NCBI GenBank assembly: GCA_028822575.1
Contig: JAPKDN010000271.1
Coordinates: forward strand, 1-5,153
Length of the DNA: 5,153 nt
Direction: 5' to 3'
Origin: Alphaproteobacteria bacterium
Lineage (GTDB): Bacteria; Pseudomonadota; Alphaproteobacteria; Thalassobaculales; Thalassobaculaceae
Notes under the pieces: model-generated
The model's database searches: none
Told to the model about the DNA's origin: nothing
Seen by the model: only the letters and a program-made list of their open reading frames with translations
Position numbers and translations under genes: made by a program
Shown: positions 1 to 5,153 of the stretch, in pieces
How positions within the stretch are numbered: position 1 is the stretch's first letter
Layout: every line of letters begins with the position of its first letter

Positions 1-304
1 GTTGGCGGCAGTCTCAGCGAAGTCGAATTTAAGTGCGGGAGGTGAGGCGGACAAACATTGGCCATGAACATTTTCGTGAGGAGCGTTATCTTCCTAAAGC
101 TTGTGGCGCGGCTCCATTACCTCAAGATTGTACGCACGGTAACTCATGTCCAGTTCCTAGACTAGGCTCGCCTGTCTTTCGACGATCAGACGGTCCGGTG
201 CTTTCCAGGCTTCCAACTCCGTATTCTTCCCGACATAATTTAAGGCTTACTCGAAGAGTGGCCCATTTTGTGCCTAATACCGGTCGGCTTGGGCCACTGC
301 ATCA
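1..304. other. no recognisable gene
   Basis: I read both strands and saw no protein family, tRNA or repeat here. The plus frame starting at base 1 is open for 14 codons to a TGA at 43-45 and could be the tail of a gene lying to the left, but it is too short to judge. The minus strand has short open stretches at both ends of this region, broken by stops and resembling nothing I know. The stretch lies downstream of the decayed regulator and may itself be decayed sequence. Confidence 0.5.
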
Positions 305-824
305 TCATTTTGGCGCTTTGGGCGCGTTTCTTAAAAATTCTCTTGTCGGCACCACTCGATCAGCACAACGGCTGGCATCCTGACGGATATATTCCGTTCT
401 CTAAGCGTTTCAATTGGGTCCGAGCACCGCATTGAAGATTTCCAGATCCGCGCGGCTAGACTTCTGACAGGTAGCCGCGGCGGCACAGATAGGACAGTGA
501 TTTTCGATCAAGGTCAGGCTGCAGTCCTCTGCCTCATTCCACTCCGCCATATAACCTTCGTTTGATTAAATCATCGCTAAATGCTCGACTATTACCGCGA
601 ACGGTCGCGCCCCCGATAACGCCTCCTCTTAGACTGCCAAGGTATTAGCAGACGCTCCTCCGAGGCTTCCACCAACCCTTCCTGGCGCAACCGAACTTGG
701 CGCTGGCGAGCGGATTCCGCCGTAATGTCAAGCTCACCGTCCAGGCTCCCAGTGCTTTGGAGCCCAACGTCTTGAGCGAGAAAAGGATGCAGTCAACAGA
801 TCGATCGGTAATTGTGTCTCCGGA
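305..824 (-). pseudogene. decayed SufR/COG2345-like winged-helix transcriptional regulator
   Basis: The intact family is a DNA-binding regulator with an N-terminal winged helix and a C-terminal cysteine cluster that in SufR binds an iron-sulfur centre. Pieces in family order are spread over three minus frames. Near 824-750 the frame reads DRSVDCILFSLKTLG, like the usual ILFLLKTxG start helix. At 744-652 another frame gives DGELDITAESARQ and then LRQEGLVEA, matching the recognition helix and wing. At about 628-305 a third frame gives VEHLAMI, stop, SNEGYMAEW, then LIENHCPIC at 485-511, a further Cys, VLGPN, and after two stops RTEYI and SRCADR, matching the conserved RTEHI..GARRCAYR end. In-frame stops are TAA 568-566, TGA 412-410 and TAG 403-401. 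About 90 residues between wing and C-terminal domain seem to be missing. No start codon is preserved. It diverges from the transporter at 930 and may once have controlled it. The family call rests on remembered consensus. Confidence 0.72.
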
Positions 825-872
825 TCAAGCAATTTGTAAGTGAGGTGCCATCGTCAATTATCCAGATTTTCC

Positions 873-900
873 TTGAATTTCTAACCTTGGATATTTTATC
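873..900 (+). promoter_or_regulatory. weak sigma70-like promoter candidate for the MFS gene
   Basis: TTGAAT (873-878) and TTTATC (895-900) are 16 bases apart in an AT-rich stretch (about 853-929) that contrasts with the GC-rich coding DNA on its right. The -10 element fits the consensus poorly. TATATT at 907-912 is a better -10 shape but has no -35 at proper spacing (TTGGAT at 887-892 leaves only 14 bases). Some promoter must lie here if the transporter is expressed from its own start. Confidence 0.25.
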
Positions 901-909
901 AAAAAATAT
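891..909. promoter_or_regulatory. AT-rich palindrome, possible operator
   Basis: ATATTTT (891-897) and AAAATAT (903-909) form a perfect 7-base inverted repeat around the 5-base centre ATCAA. It is loosely extended by CCTTGG (885-890) on the left and CCAAAGG (914-920) on the right, the latter including the ribosome binding site. It lies between the decayed regulator and the MFS start, where an operator for a divergent regulator would be expected. AT-rich DNA yields such repeats by chance, so the role is a guess. Confidence 0.3.
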
Positions 910-915
910 ATTGCC

Positions 916-922
916 AAAGGAA
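916..922 (+). promoter_or_regulatory. ribosome binding site of the MFS gene
   Basis: AAAGGAA ends 7 bases before the ATG at 930, a normal Shine-Dalgarno match and spacing. It supports this start over any internal one. Confidence 0.7.
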
Positions 923-929
923 TTTTACA

Positions 930-2354
930 ATGACGACCGATGACCCGGCTCTTGGCTGGGGTGAATTGTTGTCGCCGAACTACCGCGCCTCGACTTTGGC
1001 GTTGGTCCTGAGCGTCGCGCTGCACGCGGTCAACTTCTTCATCTTCGCGACATTGGCGCCCAGCGTGGTCGCGGATATCGGCGGCCTTGGGCTATTGAGC
1101 TGGGCAACCACGTTGTTCGTGGTTGCATCGATAGTCAGCACGGCGGCCGGTGGCATCGTGAAAGCTAAACTCGGAGCACGTTCGGCGTTGACCACGTCAG
1201 CCCTGGCTTTCGCCCTCGGTAGCTTGGTGACCGCCCTAGCCCCAGACATCGAAACCCTGCTGGCCGGAAGAGTTATCCAAGGCGTGGGAGCTGGTCTGCT
1301 GACGGCCTATTCCAATGCCATGGTCCGAGAACTGTTTCCAGCGGCTTCCTCGGCGCGTATGTACGCGGTGATATCAGCCGCATGGGGTATCGCGGCGCTG
1401 GCGGGACCGCTGATAGGTGGGATCTTCGCGGAATATGGCAGTTGGCGATGGGGTTTCGGCTCCATGGTTATCGCATCCGGGCTGTTCATCGCAATCTCAG
1501 CCCGCATAGTCCCGAAGGACGACGACGGGGATCGAGACCAATCGTCCGGGGACTGGGGCCAGATCGCCAGGCTCGCAATGCTCGGCGGATCGGCTCTTGT
1601 GCTTGGAATGGTGGGCAAGATCGAGCTTCCCGGTGGAACCGCGATTTTTATCGGGCTCGCCACCGCCTTGCTGACCGCGACCATTATCTGGGAACGCCGC
1701 GTTACCAACCCGCTCTTTCCACGGGATATGTTCCGCCCAACCACGGTGCTTGGCGCCGGAGGCATCTTCTTTTTCGCTGTTATATTCGCGACGGCGACAA
1801 CCACGATCTACGGCCCCTTGTTGTTCCGGGTCATTCACGACATTCCGGTCTTGACCACCGGCTATATCGTTACCACCCAATCCGTATGCTGGACCATAGT
1901 GGCGATTGTTTTCTCGGGCCTTAGCCGGCGCAGAAGCCGCATGGCCTGCGCCATTGGACCGATGATCATCATCGTCGGCTTCGTCGGTGTCGCGCTTTTC
2001 CTGCCGGCCGGACCGGTCTGGGCCGCCGTAGTCGCGGTCGCCACGATCGGAACCGGCATCGGGGTTGCTTGGGCTCATGTCGCCCGGTTCGTGCTGGAGG
2101 CCGCGGGTGAGGAAGACCGCCGGCGCGTACCCGCCGTACTGCCGACCATGCAAAGCGTGGGCATCGCCTTTGGCTCATCGGTCTCCGGTCTGATCGCCAA
2201 CGCCAATGGCTTTGCACATGACCTGACGATTGAGGCGGCCCACTCGGTCGCCTTCTGGGTTTATGCTGGCCTGTCACCGGCACTCATGATTGCGCTGCTT
2301 GCTGGCCTACGGGTCGCACTCGGAACCCGGACTGCCTCCATAAATCCTGGCTAA
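930..2354 (+). CDS. DHA2-type (EmrB/QacA-like) MFS efflux transporter
   Basis: This is an integral inner-membrane transporter of the major facilitator superfamily, most like proton-coupled drug exporters; the substrate cannot be told from sequence. I count about 14 hydrophobic segments in 474 residues (roughly 22-43, 54-74, 85-104, 107-130, 144-165, 173-192, 213-230, 235-254, 273-294, 305-327, 340-358, 362-384, 404-426, 439-461), the DHA2 number. A motif A-like loop lies near 75-85 (GGIVKAKLGAR), GRVIQGVGAG at 113-122 is the segment 4 motif, and the antiporter motif C with the DHA2 signature follows at 159-176 (GPLIGGIFAEYGSWRWGF). The segment 1 motif differs from the usual D-T-I-V-N-VALP, reading NFFIFATLAPSVVADIGG. 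The loop at 195-210 is charged and Asp-rich. The ATG is preceded by AAAGGAA. The gene stands alone on its strand, diverges from the regulator remnant and converges with the ligase operon. The family call is firm; substrate and regulation are unknown. Confidence 0.93.
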   Translation: MTTDDPALGWGELLSPNYRASTLALVLSVALHAVNFFIFATLAPSVVADIGGLGLLSWATTLFVVASIVSTAAGGIVKAKLGARSALTTSALAFALGSLVTALAPDIETLLAGRVIQGVGAGLLTAYSNAMVRELFPAASSARMYAVISAAWGIAALAGPLIGGIFAEYGSWRWGFGSMVIASGLFIAISARIVPKDDDGDRDQSSGDWGQIARLAMLGGSALVLGMVGKIELPGGTAIFIGLATALLTATIIWERRVTNPLFPRDMFRPTTVLGAGGIFFFAVIFATATTTIYGPLLFRVIHDIPVLTTGYIVTTQSVCWTIVAIVFSGLSRRRSRMACAIGPMIIIVGFVGVALFLPAGPVWAAVVAVATIGTGIGVAWAHVARFVLEAAGEEDRRRVPAVLPTMQSVGIAFGSSVSGLIANANGFAHDLTIEAAHSVAFWVYAGLSPALMIALLAGLRVALGTRTASINPG

Positions 2355-2409
2355 GGTGTTTTTTGCTCGAACAACTTTGCGAGACAGACCTTGAACGGTC
2401 CAAATAACG
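2355..2409. other. convergent intergenic gap
   Basis: These 55 bases separate the stop of the transporter from the stop of the ligase homologue. Two short inverted repeats are present (GACC/GGTC and CTCG/CGAG, 4-base stems), but neither is followed by a T-run on the proper strand, so I do not call a terminator. In related clusters an Lhr-type helicase gene would follow the ligase here; none is present. Confidence 0.6.
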
Positions 2410-3990
2410 CTAGCCGGCCCAACGCTCCAAGGTCGCGAGGAGGCCCGCCTCTTCGGCCGGCTGGTCCCAAAGGATCCCGAGAGCCCGAGGTTCACGCAAG
2501 GTTAATCCGGCCTTATGTCGGGTCGAACGATAAACGTCGTCGAAGCCAAGTTCGATGACCAACGCCTGTTCGACTTGGCGCACCGGGCCATATTTCTTGA
2601 GCATATGTTCCCGCACCCAGTGATCGAGACAGGCCAAACCCTCCTCATTTAGGACCAATGGCGCCTTGCCGACCGGGACCAACTCACGCCCTCCCTCTAA
2701 ACCCTCTCGCCAAACTCCCAAAGTGACGTCCCGGCAGCTCCGTGACCGTCCGTCTTCGCCGCGCTGGACATACATCAAGACCGCGTGGATGCGCAGCACC
2801 TCTCGTTTCAATTTGATCCAGCCAGCATCACACCGACCGCCGGTGTACACACTGTCTCGACGCTTCAGGGTCAATCCTGCCATCCCACGTTCTCGGCACG
2901 CCGCCCAAAGTTTAAGCAAGCCCTCGACGCCTTGGAAAGTAAGCAATTCCGACATCACCACACGCCCTGGGCGTTCCCGCGCAAAAACCGCCTCAAGGCA
3001 CCGCCTTCGTTCATCGAACGAGAGCCTTCGCAAATCCACCGCCCCGTCGAAAATCATGTCATGAAGGCGGACATAAACTGGATAAGAAGCAAGCAAGGAC
3101 GCCGAAACCACCTTGGCCTTGAGTCGTTTCGTCACATCGCCGAACGATCCGTTTGTCCCTTCCGGGCCAACTATCAGTTCACCATCAAAGGTCCCTTCGA
3201 AGTGCATTGCCTCGACAATTTCCGGGAAGGCGGAGGTGATCTCTTCGCCATCTTGGTTGTAAATCCGCCGCTTCGACCCTCGCGCCGAGAGCTGAACCCT
3301 CAGACCATTCCCTAGCCATTCAGCCACATAGGAGGCAAGGTCCAGGCTTTCCAGATCCGCCACCTCCAACGATTTGGCAAGCATGAAGGGGCGAAAAACC
3401 GCAACGTCAACCGAGACGGGTCTTTCCCCGCGCCCTTCAAGCCATTCAAATAGCGCCGCATAGGGTGGTTCCACCCCATGCCAAACTTCCTCGATATCAC
3501 TGATGTCCACCCTGCCGAAAACCGCCAGGGATTCCAGAGCGAGCCGCACCGTCACGCCAAGCTGAAGGCGCCCCGAGAGCACCTTCAGCAAAGCCCAGCG
3601 CCCGGTGCCATCCAAACAATCGAGCCAAGTTTCGATCAGAGCGGGCACGCCCGCCGCCGGCGTGACTGTAAGCTCTCGGTGGACCTCAGATAATCGCGGG
3701 GCCTCGCGTTTACTGGAACAGCTCGGCCAAATCAGCGCGGTGGTCTCGGCACGGTCGCCAATAAGTTCGTGGGACATCTCATACAACGCTGGGTCTATGC
3801 GCGACACCCCCAGCGCCGAAATGACAGCCGATTTGACCTTCATCGGTAATGCCTTTCCCATCAACAAGGACAAGCCAATTCCACGGTCAGGGTCCGATGC
3901 CCGGCGCAGATAATCCGCGATCAGCGCAACTTTCGTTTTCTCCGCGCGTGCGTACGGCAACCGGTCCATCAGTTCCGCAAGAAGAATCAC
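2410..3990 (-). CDS. ATP-dependent DNA ligase homologue, active site degenerate (probable pseudoenzyme)
   Basis: Active family members adenylate themselves on a motif I lysine and seal nicks with ATP. This 526-residue protein has the usual full length: DNA-binding domain about 1-200 (GRWALLKVLSGRL at 130-142, EVWHG at 168-172), nucleotidyltransferase domain about 200-400, OB domain about 400-526. Fold-defining stretches persist: FRPFMLA 199-205, R231, DGE 269-271, KRRDS 376-380, K393 and K395, RSTRHK 488-493. Catalytic positions do not. The expected EWKWDGIR is EWLGNGLR at 224-231, so the adenylated Lys is L226 and Asp is N228. The motif Ia SR is N245-Q246, the motif IIIa aromatic is H310, the motif IV Glu is A371, and the motif VI Arg, Arg, Lys are G505, L507, Q510. 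The frame has no stops. The GTG start overlaps the exonuclease TGA (GTGA) and has a strong GAGGAG site. Family is certain; loss of ligation is inferred from residues. A retained DNA-binding or scaffold role is possible, as is recent decay with an active copy elsewhere. Confidence 0.93.
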   Translation of the reverse strand: MILLAELMDRLPYARAEKTKVALIADYLRRASDPDRGIGLSLLMGKALPMKVKSAVISALGVSRIDPALYEMSHELIGDRAETTALIWPSCSSKREAPRLSEVHRELTVTPAAGVPALIETWLDCLDGTGRWALLKVLSGRLQLGVTVRLALESLAVFGRVDISDIEEVWHGVEPPYAALFEWLEGRGERPVSVDVAVFRPFMLAKSLEVADLESLDLASYVAEWLGNGLRVQLSARGSKRRIYNQDGEEITSAFPEIVEAMHFEGTFDGELIVGPEGTNGSFGDVTKRLKAKVVSASLLASYPVYVRLHDMIFDGAVDLRRLSFDERRRCLEAVFARERPGRVVMSELLTFQGVEGLLKLWAACRERGMAGLTLKRRDSVYTGGRCDAGWIKLKREVLRIHAVLMYVQRGEDGRSRSCRDVTLGVWREGLEGGRELVPVGKAPLVLNEEGLACLDHWVREHMLKKYGPVRQVEQALVIELGFDDVYRSTRHKAGLTLREPRALGILWDQPAEEAGLLATLERWAG

Positions 3991-5018
3991 GTTCTCTCCT
4001 CGCCATAGCCTACGAGACGCAGGGCGCGGGCCTTGAAACCTTCCAATTCAGCCTGATGCATGATTGCGTCCTCCCGGCCGTGGGTAACCCAAATCTCTGG
4101 AGCCCTCACATCCCGGAAGGTTTCGAACAGCTCGTCCCAGTCCGCGTGATCAGAGATCACCAACCGCAGTTCCGTTCCACGTTGCCTCGTGTGTTTCTTG
4201 ACCCTCATCCAGCCAGACGCCCCAACCACCAACGGGTCGGGTATTCTCCCACCTTCCAGGTCCGTGTTCGATGACGGCGGCGCCAGAACGATTTCACCAG
4301 CAAGAGACGGTGCCGATGCCGCGTTGAGAGCGGATTCAAGGGGTCTCAGATCACCCAGCGCGATGCCGAACCGCGTGTAAAGGGCACAAAGCGAATGCAA
4401 ACTCTCGTGGAGATAAATCGGTCGATCATACCCAATCTCTCTCAGCAGAGCGATCACCCGCTGTGCCTTACCGAGCGAATAGGCGCCCACCACGTGACAG
4501 CGATCCGGGAACACGACAAGAGAATGCAACAGTTTGCGGATTTCGCCGGCGTCATCGGGATGACGAAAGACCGGTAGGCCGAAAGTTGCCTCAGTCACAA
4601 ACACATCACAAGCTACGGGTTCGAAGCCCGCGCAGGTTGGGTCACGCCGGCGCTTATAGTCTCCGGATATTACGACCCGGGAACCTCGGTGTTCCAGAAC
4701 GACCTGGGCACTTCCCAAGATATGGCCCGCCGGCGCCAACCAGACGCTGACATCGCCAATTTTCAGGATCTCGCCGAAGAGCAACGGATAGGCTGCCTCT
4801 TTCGAGGCCCGGCCAAGGCGAACCTCCATGATGGCAAGGGTCTCGGGCGTGGCAGCTACACGTCGGTGTCCCGGACGCGCATGATCACCATGGCCGTGGG
4901 TGATGATCGCAGTGTCCACGACCCTGGTAGGGTCGACGTAAAAATCACCAGGGATGACATAAAGCCCCTTTGGACGGGGCTGGATCCAGCTTTCAGGCGT
5001 GGCGGCGAACCCGCCCAT
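3987..5018 (-). CDS. ligase-associated DNA exonuclease (metallo-beta-lactamase / beta-CASP fold)
   Basis: This is a predicted metal-dependent nuclease of the ligase-associated DNA damage response, related to the Artemis/SNM1 and CPSF73 nucleases; it is expected to trim DNA ends in the cytoplasm. The 343-residue length is normal. All metal-binding elements I look for are present: HGHGDH at 41-46, H99 in GHILGSAQ, D120 in SGDYKR, E143 in VTEATFGLP, H291 in SDHAD and H313 in VTHGRED. Family landmarks GLYVIPGDFYVDP (18-30), VGAYSLGKAQRVIALLR (177-193) and GWMRVK (269-274) are also kept. The usual IYLHGA is IYLHES (201-206), a local difference. The ATG overlaps the stop of the upstream isomerase gene (TAATG) with GGAG very close by, and the stop overlaps the ligase GTG, so it is the middle gene of a tight operon. 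Unlike its ligase partner it shows no catalytic erosion and is probably active. Confidence 0.95.
   Translation of the reverse strand: MGGFAATPESWIQPRPKGLYVIPGDFYVDPTRVVDTAIITHGHGDHARPGHRRVAATPETLAIMEVRLGRASKEAAYPLLFGEILKIGDVSVWLAPAGHILGSAQVVLEHRGSRVVISGDYKRRRDPTCAGFEPVACDVFVTEATFGLPVFRHPDDAGEIRKLLHSLVVFPDRCHVVGAYSLGKAQRVIALLREIGYDRPIYLHESLHSLCALYTRFGIALGDLRPLESALNAASAPSLAGEIVLAPPSSNTDLEGGRIPDPLVVGASGWMRVKKHTRQRGTELRLVISDHADWDELFETFRDVRAPEIWVTHGREDAIMHQAELEGFKARALRLVGYGEERT
3996..4001 (-). promoter_or_regulatory. ribosome binding site of the ligase homologue
   Basis: GAGGAG lies 5 bases before the GTG at 3990-3988, inside the last codons of the exonuclease gene. It decides the start in favour of GTG over the ATG seven codons later (3969-3967) and shows that the ligase frame is equipped for efficient, probably coupled, translation. 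Confidence 0.75.
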
Positions 5019-5153
5019 TACTCCGGCAGATTATCGGTGCGCGCCCGCTTTCCGAGATAGCCACCATGGTGGCGCAGGCCGTATTGCTCGCGCGTGACAC
5101 CCTTGCGCTCCATCAACGCCAGCGCCAGCGCATCACCCACGGCGGACATTACC
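5018..5153 (-). CDS. SIS-domain phosphosugar isomerase, C-terminal end (5' end outside window)
   Basis: The minus frame is open from the window edge to a TAA at 5020-5018. The visible end contains AVGDALALALMERKG and RHHGGYLGKRAR, matching the GDALAxALxxxxG and HxGGxLG signatures at the end of the SIS domain in KpsF/GutQ/KdsD-type arabinose-5-phosphate isomerases, which interconvert ketose and aldose phosphates. The protein stops about 10 residues after HxGGxLG, so it lacks the paired CBS domains that follow in full-length KdsD and is a SIS-only form. The stop overlaps the exonuclease ATG by one base, so it is the upstream operon partner. There is no evident functional link to DNA repair. The exact sugar substrate cannot be told, and the start and N-terminal part are not in the window. 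Confidence 0.8.
   Translation of the reverse strand, partial: VMSAVGDALALALMERKGVTREQYGLRHHGGYLGKRARTDNLPE

Noticed and set aside
64..165. Plus frame with LHYLKIV, faintly like the start of a LysR-type regulator
   Set aside because: Only about seven residues resemble the family, the frame stops after 34 codons and no helix-turn-helix sequence follows. Chance is more likely.
33..383. Plus-strand 116-codon open frame
   Set aside because: The protein is rich in Arg, Pro and Ser with no domain, it has no convincing ribosome binding site, and its last quarter runs antisense to the regulator relic, whose family motifs are a better explanation.
1497..2153. Long minus-strand open frames within the transporter gene
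   Set aside because: These are shadow frames of a GC-rich gene. Their translations are biased, non-hydrophobic and match nothing, while the plus frame gives a clear MFS protein.
2355..2409. Bidirectional terminator between the convergent genes
   Set aside because: The only stems are 4 bases long, and the T6 run at 2359-2364 lies on the wrong side of the nearest stem for either transcript.
2863..2900. Frameshift as the cause of the missing motif IV glutamate
   Set aside because: The frame reads RERGMAGLTLKRRDS, with matches on both sides of A371, so it is a plain substitution.
2785..3315. Plus-strand 176-codon open frame across the ligase gene
   Set aside because: It is antisense to a gene with strong family similarity, shows no domain, and is a typical shadow.
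3967..3969. ATG as the ligase start instead of GTG at 3990
   Set aside because: It would remove the N-terminal residues that match the family and would waste the GAGGAG site 5 bases before the GTG.

Overview
The window looks like a high-GC alphaproteobacterial segment, most likely from the rhizobia and relatives. The evidence is the G/C-rich codon use and the style of the recognisable proteins. This placement is inference; no rRNA or other phylogenetic marker is present.

Layout. Bases 1-304 hold nothing I can recognise. Bases 305-824 (minus strand) carry a decayed gene for a SufR/COG2345-type winged-helix transcriptional regulator with a C-terminal cysteine cluster. It is broken by two frame changes, a likely internal deletion and three in-frame stops in its C-terminal half. 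After an AT-rich gap with a small palindrome, 930-2354 (+) encodes a 474-residue DHA2-type (EmrB/QacA-like) MFS transporter that diverges from the dead regulator. A 55-base convergent gap follows. The rest is a minus-strand operon, read from the right edge: the C-terminal end of a SIS-domain phosphosugar isomerase (5018-5153, truncated by the window), a ligase-associated metallo-beta-lactamase exonuclease (3987-5018) and an ATP-dependent DNA ligase homologue (2410-3990). These overlap by 1 base (TAATG) and 4 bases (GTGA), so they are probably translated as a coupled unit.

How the genes relate. Exonuclease and ligase belong to the ligase-associated DNA damage response set, which in other bacteria usually also includes an Lhr-like DEXH helicase and the phosphoesterase PdeM. 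Here the cassette stops after the ligase and runs into a convergent transporter gene, so helicase and PdeM are missing from the usual downstream place.

The most notable observation is in the ligase. The reading frame is full length and the fold-defining sequence is kept, but the nucleotidyltransferase active site is dismantled. The motif I adenylation lysine is Leu226 and the following Asp is Asn228. The motif IV Glu is Ala371, and the motif VI Arg/Arg/Lys positions are Gly505/Leu507/Gln510. The exonuclease next to it keeps all its metal-binding motifs. The pair therefore looks like an active nuclease coupled to a ligase pseudoenzyme, which may have kept only a DNA-binding or scaffolding role.
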